The translations under genes were made by a program, and so were the position numbers. The notes below the pieces were generated by a model. That model worked only from the letters and a program-made list of their open reading frames with translations. It searched no databases and was not told the origin of the DNA. Shown one piece after another: positions 24,101-33,900 of a DNA stretch of 64,000 bases. This stretch comes from Nematostella vectensis (taxonomy: Eukaryota; Cnidaria; Anthozoa; Actiniaria; Edwardsiidae), in assembly GCF_932526225.1 (NCBI RefSeq), contig NC_064041.1, positions 2,678,699 to 2,742,698 on the forward strand. The letters are read 5' to 3'. Each line of letters opens with the position of its first letter. The stretch's first letter is position 1.

Positions 24101-27100
24101 TCCCACTGAAATGAAAATGTTTATTATCAATCAATCCCTGATTTGTCTACTCTCAGAGTCCTTGATTTTCCCTGACTAAAAATAAGGGCGCTGGGATCGT
24201 ATGATCAAGAGTCATTGATAAAAAATAAAACAGTTGAACTTTTAGATGGAATGATATCTATGCAGCTAAGACATAAATAATTTTTCATCGGTTTCTAAGC
24301 ATGCTTGCCTCAACCTTCCATCAACCGACATTACATCAAGCCTCGTCGACACCCAGTGCTGACTAATAGAACACACCAAAACTTACCCCCTCCCTCCCTC
24401 CCTCTAAAGTACCCCTTACATATACATACTTTTTATTTGGTCTTTATACGGATAATGTACATGGGATGAATTTCAAAATAACATTAAGATTGTTTCACGT
24501 ACGATAAAATACACTAAACTCGTCCCTACTGATGTACCTTGGTTTCGGCTGAGAGGCACAGGCCGAATCTCGTTCAGGTTACACCACGTCTCGTCACCGT
24601 CATCAAACTTGACGTAATAGCGGGGGTAGTGAGGATTCATGTAGTCTACCTGTACCACCCTCCCTAAGTAATGCTTGCCGCTTCGGGGCCAGTACCCTAT
24701 GACTCGTGATGCCACCTGTATTGTTCCGACTGCAGGTGTGACGTCATAGATGACGGCGCCGACGTCACTGGGTGCATGCTGGATGGTGTCACCGTCGTCA
24801 AACTTGATGTCAATCGTCTGTCCCACATTAGTCACTGTTCCGCGGTAGTAGAGATTGTTGGTAAAGCGCCCAAGAACACGGCTGTTGACCACTATGGGAG
24901 GGGTCCCCAAGTCTAAAAAAATACACAATCAACAACACAGATCATTGTCAACATCTGGAATAATATTTGAGCATTGTTATTGTGAACATTTGAAAATACA
25001 ATGTCAACAGTGGCTTTAGGGAAAGAGTGGGGGTTGTTTTAAGGCTACCCATCAAGTCCAAATATTGGCTGTAGTCAATAGAGACCACAATCTACTTAGC
25101 CGGGAAGGGTAGTCTCGAAATGCACTCGCCTTAGCATGAGTCGTCAAGAACTTTTTTTACACTAAAAAATAACAAAATTGTCTGTGTAGGTGTGTCCAAA
25201 TCCCTCCAGCTTTCTGCTCTGCTTTTTTAATTCCAACAACTAAAAATTCCAGGAAACAGGATTTCTTAATCTGCCTGCATGCTCAACATAAAAAAGAAAA
25301 AAAAAATAAATGGGCCATTCAGATATTGGGGGAATCCTGTGGAATTTGAGCACAAAGTCGAGGCTTTGGGAGGACATAGTTTGTTTACAGCAACTATTTG
25401 CTTATGTTTCTATAAAGCTTAAAGCTAAAAGTCCTGGTTGAAAGGGCTTGATGGGGTTAAATGGTAAGAATGTGAACCTATCAAAACCTCGCATTCACAC
25501 AAAAAATCACAGGATCCCCATTAAGAACCAGGACCCCATAATTACCCGCAGGTTTGACTTCAGGCAACATCCTGATTTGATGAACTCCAGCCCACTCCTT
25601 ATCTCCATCATCAAATTGAATATGACAAGTTGGTGCCAGTACATCCCGACTATCCACCTCTGTAACCCGACCAGTATAATATTTAGCTCTGTTCTGAAAC
25701 TGGGCAATCACTCGTGACCCTGGCTTGAGGACTTGAGGGTCAGGCTTTACATCTGCTAGGACAGCTGTTGTGTCGGCAATGTCATGTGATATTGTGTCAC
25801 CATCATTGAACTTGATGTGGATTTTGGAGTCAACATTAGTTATAGTCCCGCGATGATAGGTTCCATCAGTCCATCTGCCCCATACTGGGGTCCTGGGTCC
25901 AAGCCTACCGACTGTAATCAAAATAAAGAAAAACTAAGGTTAAATAATAAATAAAATAAAAGCTGTTTAATCCCAAACTTGCGTAATAAGAAGTAAACAA
26001 TGTTGTGACATAGTTAATTTTGATTTGTGTAATTCTAAACAAACCTTTATATCATTATGGCAAAGATAATCTTCATTTGAGTCAAATAAATTAAAATTAC
26101 AGGGAATTTTTACCATACCATAAAATCCCACTGGGCCATTTCCACTGACCACACCTCCCTCCCTCATGGTGAGCGTCATTCCTGAAGCTTTGGACTTGAG
26201 TTGGACAACAGAGCCATGACGGAAGCAGTCCTGATAAGGAAAAAGGAAAGTCAAAAGGAACACAGCCATGAAGGAAACAGTCCTGAAGAGGAAAAAGCAA
26301 AGAAAAGTCAAAAGGAACAGAGCCATGGCGGAAACAGTCCTGATATGGAAGAAGTAAAGAAAAGTCAAAAGAGCAGAGCCATGAAGGAAACAGTCCTGAT
26401 AAGGAAGACGAAAAGCAAAGTCAAAAGGAACAGAGCCATGAAGGAAGCAGTCCTAATAAGGAAAAATTAAAAAAAGCCAAAAGGAACAGAGCTATGATGG
26501 AAACAGTCCTGAAAAGGAGAAAGCAAAGCAAAGTCAAAAGGAACAGAGGCATGACGAAAACAGTCCTGAAAAGGAAAAAGTAAAGAAAAGTCAAAAGGGA
26601 AAAGAATGCTTTTGTAAGACAAGGAGCTAAAAGGAAGTTGGAGGACTCAATACTGTGTGTGAGCAATACTTTGAATATACTCCCACTATCACAGTAGAAC
26701 TACGGTATTGAGTATGAAAAAGGGCCAGTAGTCTGACCACCTTACGCACAATTAAGTGGACAGCGGTAGGCAAGAGGAAGGTGAAAAGCAGAGGTGGGGC
26801 CTGGGGCGAGGTGCCCTGGGTTACCAATTTTTATTAACTAGATAAGAATTGACAGGTCATCCCCACTCAAGCAGCACAGCACATTGTGAATGCCCCAGCC
26901 ACTGTATGTGGTAAGGGAAACCTTATCCCTCTCTTCTTTCCCTGATATTGAGTTAAAGTAGCCTGACTACGTCTATCTGCAGGCCTGTACCCAGGGGGGT
27001 GCAGGGAGTGCAAACGAACCCCCCCCCACAACGGCCAAAGGTCCACTTTCAGTCCTGAATAGACGTGCTATTATTTGTAGACAAAACTATTAAGCATCAG

Positions 27101-27644
27101 CTAGATCACTCTGGTATGTAGCCAAATCCGACAATAAACGTCCCGTGGAGATACTGCAAAGGCATGGTCAGATATTTATCAGAGAAATCCCTTCCCACCC
27201 TCCCCCCCCCCAACCCCCTAGAAATATAAGGTCCACTTTTTCGGATTTCGCACCCCCCCCTCCCCCCCAAAGAAAAATCCTGGGTACGGGCCTGTTCTGC
27301 CTTTTCTTCTCAAACAGAGAAGTGTTTCTGGCGATCCATAGACAAGGTATAAATTAAAAGATGTAGACCACTAAATTAGTCTTAATTCTGTCACCTCTAG
27401 CCCTGAATAAATCAAGGGTGAGAATGATGGCTCAGTGATGGGAAAAGCTGAGTCCCAGACCCCAGCCGCAAAGGCACAAGAAAAGAACACATGCATTAAT
27501 GTCTCAGTCCTACCACAGCGGTTGCATTTGGGCAACAACATGCAGCACATGTGGCTGGTGAGTAGAACTATGTTTAAACTGAAAAGATAAACTTACCAAA
27601 GTGGGACTTCCTAGACTTGCCATGGTGTTTAAATATAAGGCGAG
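21198..27644 (-). CDS. Beta-trefoil/DUF4537 (Tudor-like) multidomain protein with Pro-Gly-Tyr tail
   Basis: Nine coding exons on the minus strand: 27644-27597 (ATG at 27623, nine codons), 26230-26119, 25911-25546, 24912-24538, 24105-23752, 23674-23318, 22923-22820, 22029-21859 and 21596-21198. All junctions keep frame and the coding total is 2265 bp, or 754 residues. Order: short start, trefoil lobe 1 ([15 protein letters not shown]), four DUF4537/Tudor-like repeats (WGRWTDG, FDDGDxxxHD, SRVIAxW, YYx[11 protein letters not shown]), trefoil lobes 2 and 3, then a GYP/PPP-rich tail ending in PPPPY. The start sits in caccATGg and is followed by a GTAAGTTT donor. No signal peptide or membrane segment is seen, so it is probably intracellular. 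DUF4537 is a Tudor-like fold found for example in VWA3B and C11orf16. Partners and function are unknown. I do not recognise a named gene. Confidence 0.8.
23318..23674 (-). CDS. Trefoil/Tudor gene, DUF4537 repeat 4
   Basis: A 357-bp exon, phase 1 at both ends, with [36 protein letters not shown] and [11 protein letters not shown], closing with a Pro/Gly-rich linker. Its donor is GTAACTAC. The next exon (lobe 2 at 22923) begins in phase 1, so the trefoil resumes directly after this repeat. Confidence 0.88.
23752..24105 (-). CDS. Trefoil/Tudor gene, DUF4537 repeat 3
   Basis: A 354-bp exon, phase 1 at both ends, with [37 protein letters not shown] and [11 protein letters not shown]. The exon at 50057-50410 in the second gene copy has exactly the same length and is its direct counterpart. 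Confidence 0.88.
24538..24912 (-). CDS. Trefoil/Tudor gene, DUF4537 repeat 2
   Basis: A 375-bp exon, phase 1 at both ends, with [34 protein letters not shown] and [11 protein letters not shown]. It is the most diverged of the four repeats (Phe in place of Trp in the opening motif). A truncated relative survives in the second gene copy at 53756-53855. Confidence 0.85.
25546..25911 (-). CDS. Trefoil/Tudor gene, DUF4537 repeat 1
   Basis: A 366-bp exon, phase 1 at both ends. It encodes one full repeat: [45 protein letters not shown], then FDDGDKEW. The first half forms one Tudor-like barrel and the second half another. Acceptor GATTACAG, donor GTAATTAT. Confidence 0.85.
26119..26230 (-). CDS. 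Trefoil/Tudor gene, trefoil lobe-1 exon
   Basis: A 112-bp exon, phase 0 in and phase 1 out. It encodes the first trefoil lobe, with [10 protein letters not shown] and GNGPVGFY. The acceptor reads CCTTATCAG and the donor GTATGG. Its 5' end and acceptor are copied upstream as a tandem repeat (26231-26640). Its phase-1 end fits both the first DUF4537 exon and the lobe-2 exon. Confidence 0.75.
26231..26640 (-). repeat. About 52-bp tandem repeat carrying copies of the lobe-1 acceptor and exon start
   Basis: About seven diverged units. On the minus strand each has a pyrimidine-rich CTTTTTCCTTATCAGGACTG stretch followed by relatives of the exon start (CCATGGCTCTG). The true exon uses the last copy before the coding sequence. 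Several other units keep an AG after the pyrimidine tract. Confidence 0.8.
26980..27294. mobile_element. MITE, 315 bp, with CAGGCC(T/C)GTACCCAGG ends
   Basis: Inverted termini: caggcctgtacccagg at 26980-26995 and cctgggtacgggcctg at 27279-27294, with one mismatch. The inside is rich in C- and G-runs and has no coding capacity. The ends resemble non-autonomous hAT-type elements. I could not find a clear 8-bp target duplication, so the family is tentative. Confidence 0.65.
27597..27644 (-). CDS. Trefoil/Tudor gene, start exon
   Basis: A 48-bp exon with acceptor TTTTTCACAG and donor GTAAGTTT. It carries ATG at 27623 in a good context (caccATGg) and nine codons (MASLGSPTL), ending in phase 0. 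This is exactly the phase needed by the lobe-1 exon at 26230. No other ATG-bearing segment with matching phase was found between here and 26230. Confidence 0.6.
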
Positions 27645-27706
27645 CTGTGAAAAATATGGAATTCCACACATTAACAGTTTTTTAACCTCCCCCTAGATCT
27701 GATACT

Positions 27707-28253
27707 GTAACTCCACACTACCCTAGACCTGTGTTGTCTTTCTAACAGTTTCCACACACATGTCAAATACTCTGAACGGGGAGGGGGGGGGGGGGTGAAT
27801 AGGGGTATGTAAATCCAACGATCTGCTACATTTTCGGGGCAAATCCGTGGATCCACAGATATTTTTAGATCCGCATGGTTTGACAGATAAACAATAGCAT
27901 CGATTGAAATTCATTTAAAATCCGAAATCCGACCGTCAAAGCAGTCAAAATCCGAAATCCGCGCCCAAATTGTTAACAGATCCATCATCCGCCGTATTTC
28001 CAAAATCCGCCAATCCGTTGAAATAATCATCAAAATCCGTAATCCGTGAGCATTTCGGGGCGGAATCCGCAGGTCCGCGAACCTATTCACCCCCACCCCC
28101 TCAACTGGAGTCCACTAACATTTAAAATTGAGAGCAGTTGTATAAATTTGTTGAGCTTAAGGGGTGTACAATGCAGACAGTAAACGTTTGTGATCTTTGA
28201 AACAGGGAGAGGAATGGAGGATGACAAGACAATCTAGGGTAGTGTGGGGCTAC
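27707..28253. mobile_element. MITE with CCACACTACCCTAGA inverted ends, containing ATCCG subrepeats
   Basis: The left end gtaactccacactacccta and the right end (its reverse complement with two differences) form terminal inverted repeats of about 21 bp. Inside, 27791-28094 is bounded by a second inverted pair (gggggtgaatagg / cctattcaccccc) and filled with degenerate aaatccg repeats. This may be one element nested in another or a single composite. It has no coding capacity. It lies just upstream of the trefoil/Tudor start exon, in intron 1. Confidence 0.6.
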
Positions 28254-28977
28254 CCTGTCTATGCAAATTATTCCAAGGAACCCATTTGGCCAGCTGCTTC
28301 AATCATCAGCACAAAGCTAAAATTGATGCACAAAAAATAATTTCTCGCTGGTTTTTGAGCAGATTGCTTAAAAAATCAAACAAGGATAGTTCCATCCCTC
28401 TCCCGTCTGAAAATCGCTTAGAAGCTGGGGTAGTGTAAGATTAAGTTGACAGATTTGTCTCGTTAACATAGTATTGACACAAATTTCGCTTCTAGTAAAG
28501 AATAAACAACAAAAACGGGAACATTTCTATACCAACTAAGTTTAATTAATTATAAATAAGAGTACGAAGATATAACTCGCAGATAAAACTATTTGCGTGA
28601 ATTCGATCACGTTCGAAAGGATTCGATTGAAATCGGGTCAAACTAGTCGAACAGGTTCAATGTTCACGTTTACAGAATATTATTTGCACAGCTATACGTA
28701 ATGTTTATCGCTGTTTTCATAATAACCAGCCTTTCCCTTACTTTTTTCAGTCCTAAAGCAAAACTATAGCTCACCCTGAACAGCCTAGTTATTATAAAAG
28801 TATGCACGGAACAATGCGAATGTGTCATGGACAAAACCATTTCAATATGATGGCGTTCCACTGCTAGTCATAGCATGATCACCACTCGCTAAAACATCAC
28901 TTGGCAACAACCATAGAATAATGCAGAGCAATTATTAAACGTTTAAAATAGGACAGAACGTTACGCATTGTACTTAC

Positions 28978-29060
28978 CTAGAAACCTTCGTAAGAAAACA
29001 GCAATGGAAGAGTGAGAACCAGGCAAGGGTGTTTTTTTTCAAGAGATCGATTTCCCCGAA
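28978..29060 (-). promoter_or_regulatory. Candidate 5' non-coding exon and promoter of the trefoil/Tudor gene
   Basis: On the minus strand a strong donor (TTTCTAG then GTAAGTAC) ends at 28978. The next exon at 27644 opens with a TTTTTCACAG acceptor and 21 bases of leader before ATG. This suggests a non-coding first exon here. A CACGTG palindrome lies just upstream at 29067-29072. The transcription start is not visible, so the upper bound is a guess. Confidence 0.4.
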
Positions 29061-29454
29061 ACGTGTCACGTGACTCGATTTGTAATAATAAAAATATATA
29101 CCTCTGGAAAATTATAGATCTTTGATGAACCATCCACTTTACGAACATGAAATACACGTCTACCTTCTATTATTTATTCTTGAACCTCTTCTGTTTAGGT
29201 CGTATTTGCGTGGCGCATTTTAACGGTACCCCCCCCCCCCCCCCCCCCCAAGGGGTTATTTTGTGTATCGGTCACTTCTTGCGAAAAACTTCGCGCTTTA
29301 ACAGTAGCTGCATACTTCGCACGAAACCCAAACGAAAGTCGAAAGTTTGTTGATGATATGAATGGGAAAAAATCTCTTTCGGACCTAGTAAATGAATAAA
29401 TAATTCTGTAAGATACGACGTAACTCGCTGAATTTGGTATGTATGGCCACAGGT

Positions 29455-29689
29455 AGCCCAGGCTCTGTCAATGAGTAATTTGAACCGTTTTTTGAAAATT
29501 GACCGTTAATAGAGAGATCATATGGAGTTGTTACTTTTTTAATAGACGGCATCAAGTACTCTATCACATTGGATTGGATTTATTACATTTTTTTGGAGGA
29601 ATACTACTTGCATAAAGTAACAGCTATATGTTCTCTCTATTAACGGTCAATGAGGTCGGTTTAAATTATTCATTGACAGAGCCTGGGCT
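29455..29689. mobile_element. Palindromic MITE, 235 bp, flanked by TA
   Basis: The perfect 20-bp ends agcccaggctctgtcaatga and their reverse complement continue into partly paired arms including ttgaccgttaatagagaga and its complement. The whole is therefore hairpin-like. The element can be read as TA-flanked (ta before gcccagg, ta after cctgggc), which would fit a Tc1/mariner-type MITE. Confidence 0.7.
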
Positions 29690-30336
29690 AACTGTGATGT
29701 AACCACGACTTAAAACATCAGGTTTGGCAGGAAGGCTGGAGTGGAGTGGAGTTGGGGATCCTACTTTTTAAATGTTCTTCACTGACAGTACCCCAGGTAG
29801 CTTGTTAACATATTTTTTTGGGGGTCAGACAAGTTTATACAGAATAATTACTTTTTTCATATTCATTGTTGTCTATTATTATTATAATTATTGTTGTTGT
29901 TCTTATTGTTGATGTTATTATATGTGAACAATGAATTCAAAATCTAGTGTCATTCCATAATGACAAACCCAAACCCAAAAACAACCATACACACTCTACA
30001 TGTTAAAATAAATCTTGGCTTGTTAGAACCTCTCTAAAACTGGGGCATAATGTTGCATATCTAACAGAATTCCAGGGTCCAATGTCCCTTTCTTTAGAAT
30101 AGGAAACCAAGCAAATAATAACAACAATAACTTAAGCATGTAACACATTTGGATCTAACAACACAATCTGGTGAAAATACTACTTTTTAAAAATTATGAA
30201 AATAAATTGGGGAAGTTATTCACTCTCGTTGCAGCAGGAATGCCAAATTAGGAGGGCACAGATTCAGGTTTTTCAGGTTTTCTTAACCAGTTTTCAGTGA
30301 CTATATATGAATGATTAATTATACACTTTTATTCAG

Positions 30337-30797
30337 AGCAGGAAGAATGCATCATCTGGGACACATCATTCACAGTGCTGTGAAAAGGCATGGCGAAGAT
30401 AAAGTACACTGTGATGACCCTTGTCACTACCACCATGATCATCATGGTCATCACCATGATCCCCACAATCGACTCCATGAACGCCACCATCATAATCATC
30501 ATCATGGGCATCATATGCCCCCATCACACTGCCCGCCACCTCACTGCCTATCATCTCATTGCCCGCCACCAATGCAACACTACCCGCTCCCACATGGGGC
30601 TACCATCCCCAAGCACCCTACCCTGGACATTCACCACTATCGGGACAGCCCTACTATCCAGGCAGCCAGCCCCCTTCCCGTAGGGATGCATACCCTCCCC
30701 CTGACGGGGCATACCCACCAGCTGGGAGTGTATACCCATCCGCACCTGGTGCCTCTGGGGGATACCCTGGATATGGGGCCCAGCCACCCCCTAACAG
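30337..30797 (+). CDS. His-rich then Pro/Gly/Tyr-rich protein, partial, with apparent frameshift
   Basis: An exon follows a CTTTTATTCAG acceptor, with ATG at 30347. The first frame encodes MHHLGHIIHSAVKRHGEDK and then a His-rich stretch (HHDHHGHHHDPH, HHHNHHHGHH) leading to CPPPHC motifs. Near 30595 the sensible frame changes to a Pro/Tyr/Gly-rich one (WGYHPQAPYPGHSPLSG, YPPPDGAYPPAG, GYPGYG) that runs to a GTAAGTGA donor. One missing G in the ggggct run would account for the break. The tail resembles the GYP-rich tail of the trefoil genes nearby but lies on the opposite strand. The His-rich part could bind metal; this is inference. I do not recognise the gene. Confidence 0.5.
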
Positions 30798-30924
30798 GTA
30801 AGTGAAGTCATCTAAAACAGTTTTGTGTTAACTTATCTTTATTATAGAACACTGTCACATACACATTTACATACAACCTTTGGACTTAAGCTTAGAGTGT
30901 TACTATGCATATATGCATTGGGAT

Positions 30925-33900
30925 CCTGATTTAGTGTCCATAATATTGCACCCCTTGCTGATATGGTGTCCATAATATAACACCCAATTGCTGATTTAGT
31001 GTCCATAATGTAACACCCCTTGCTGATATAGTGTCCATAATATAACACCCCTTGCTGATATAGTGTCCATAATATAACACCCCCTTACTGATATGATGTC
31101 CATAATATAACACCCCTTACTGATATAGTGTCCATAATATAACACCCCTTACTGATATGGTGTCCATGATATAACACCCCTTGCTGATTTAGTGTCCATA
31201 ATATAACACCCCTTGCTGATTTAGTGTCCATAATATAACACCCAATTGCTGATTTAGTGTCCATAATATAAAACCCAATTGCTGATTTAGTACGCATTAT
31301 TACACCCCTTGCTGATTTAGTGTCCATAATATAACACCCCCTTGCTGATTTAGTGTCCATAATATAACACCCAATTGCTGATTTAGTGTCCATAATGTAA
31401 CACCCCTTTGCTGATTTAGTGTCCATAATATAACACCCAATTGCTGATTTAGTGTTTATAATATAACACCCCCTTTGCTGATTTAGTGTCCATAATATAA
31501 CACCCCTTGCTGATTTAGTGTCCATAATATAACACCCAATTGCTGATTTAGTATGCATTGTTACACCCCTTGCTGATTTAGTGTCCATAATATAACACCC
31601 CTTTGCTGATTTAGTGTCCATAATATAACACCCCTTGCTGATATAGTGTCCATAATATAACACCCAATTGCTGATTTAGTGTCCATAATATAACACCCAA
31701 TTGCTGATTAAGTACGCATTATTACACCCCTTGCTGATATAGTGTCCATAAAATAACACCCCTTTGCTGATTTAGTGTCCATAATATAACACCCCTTGCT
31801 GATATAGTGTCCATAATATAACACCCAATTGCTGATTTAGTGTCCATAATATAACACCCCTTGCTGATTTAGTGCGCATAATATAGCACCCCCTTGCTGA
31901 TTTAGTGTCCATAATATAACACCCCTTGCTGATATAGTGTCCATAATATAACACCCCTTGCTGATATAGTGTCCATAATATAACACCCCTTGCTGATATG
32001 GTGTCCATAATATAACACCCCTTGCTGATATGGTGTCCATGATATAACACCCCTTTGCTGATATGGTGTCCATAATATAACACCCCTTACTGATATAGTG
32101 TCCATAATATAACACCCCCTTGATGATTTAGTGTCCATAATATAACACCCTTTGCTGATTTAGTGTCCATAATATAACACCCCTTGCTGATATAGTGTCC
32201 ATAATATAACACCACTTGCTGATATGGTGTCCATAATATAACACCCCTTACTGATATAGTGTCCATAATATAACACCCCTTGCTGATATGGTGTCCATGA
32301 TATAACACCCCTTTGCTGATATGGTGTCCATAATATAACACCCCTTACTGATATAGTGTCCATAATATAACACCCCTTGCTGATATAGTGTCCATAATAT
32401 AACACCCCTTTGCTGATATAGTGTCCATAATATAACACCCCTTGCTGATATGGTGTCCATAATATAACACCCCTTACTGATATAGTGTCCATAATATAAC
32501 ACCCCTTTGCTGATATAGTGTCCATAATATAACACCCCTTGCTGATATGGTGTCCATAATATAACACCCCTTACTGATATAGTGTCCATAATATAACACC
32601 CCTTGCTGATATGGTGTCCATGATATAACACCCCTTGCTGATTTAGTGTCCATAATATAACACCCCTTGCTGATTTAGTGTCCATAATATAACACCCAAT
32701 TGCTGATTTAGTGTCCATAATTTAACACCCAATTGCTGATTTAGTACGCATTATTACACCCCTTGCTGATTTATTGTCCATAATATAACACCCCTTTGCT
32801 GATATAGTGTCCATAATATAACACCCCTTGCTGATATGGTGTCCATAATATAACACCCCTTACTGATATAGTGTCCATAATATAACACCCCTTACTGATA
32901 TGGTGTCCATGATATAACACCCCTTGCTGATTTAGTGTCCATAATATAACACCCTTTGCTGATTTAGTGTCCATAATATAACACCCCTTTGCTGATTTAG
33001 TGTCCATAATATAACACCCAATTGCTGATTTAGTGCCCATAATATAACACCCCCTTGTTGATATAGTGTCCATAATATAACACCCCCTTGCTGATTTAGT
33101 GTCCATAATATAACACCCCTTTGCTGATTTAGTGTCCATAATATAACACCCCTTGCTGATTTAGTGTCCATAATATAACACCCAATTGCTGATTTAGTGT
33201 CCATAATATAAAACCCAATTGCTGATTTAGTACGCATTATTACACCCCTTGCTGATTTAGTGTCCATAATATAACACCCCCTTGCTGATTTAGTGTCCAT
33301 AATATAGCACCCAATTGCTGATTTAGTGTCCATAATGTAACACCCCTTTGCTGATTTAGTGTCCATAATATAACACCCAATTGCTGATTTAGTGTTTATA
33401 ATATAACACCCCCTTTGCTGATTTAGTGTCCATAATATAACACCCCTTGCTGATTTAGTGTCCATAATATAACACCCAATTGCTGATTTAGTATGCATTG
33501 TTACACCCCTTGCTGATTTAGTGTCCATAATATAACACCCCTTTGCTGATTTAGTGTCCATAATATAACACCCCTTGCTGATATAGTGTCCATAATATAA
33601 CACCCAATTGCTGATTTAGTGTCCATAATATAACACCCAATTGCTGATTAAGTACGCATTATTACACCCCTTGCTGATATAGTGTCCATAATATAACACC
33701 CCTTTGCTGATTTAGTGTCCATAATATAACACCCCTTGCTGATATAGTGTCCATAATATAACACCCCTTTGCTGATTTAGTGTCCATAATATAACACCCC
33801 TTGCTGATATAGTGTCCATAATATAACACCCCCTTGCTGATTTAGTGTCCATAATATAACACCCAATTGCTGATTTAGTGTCCATAATGTAACACCCTGT

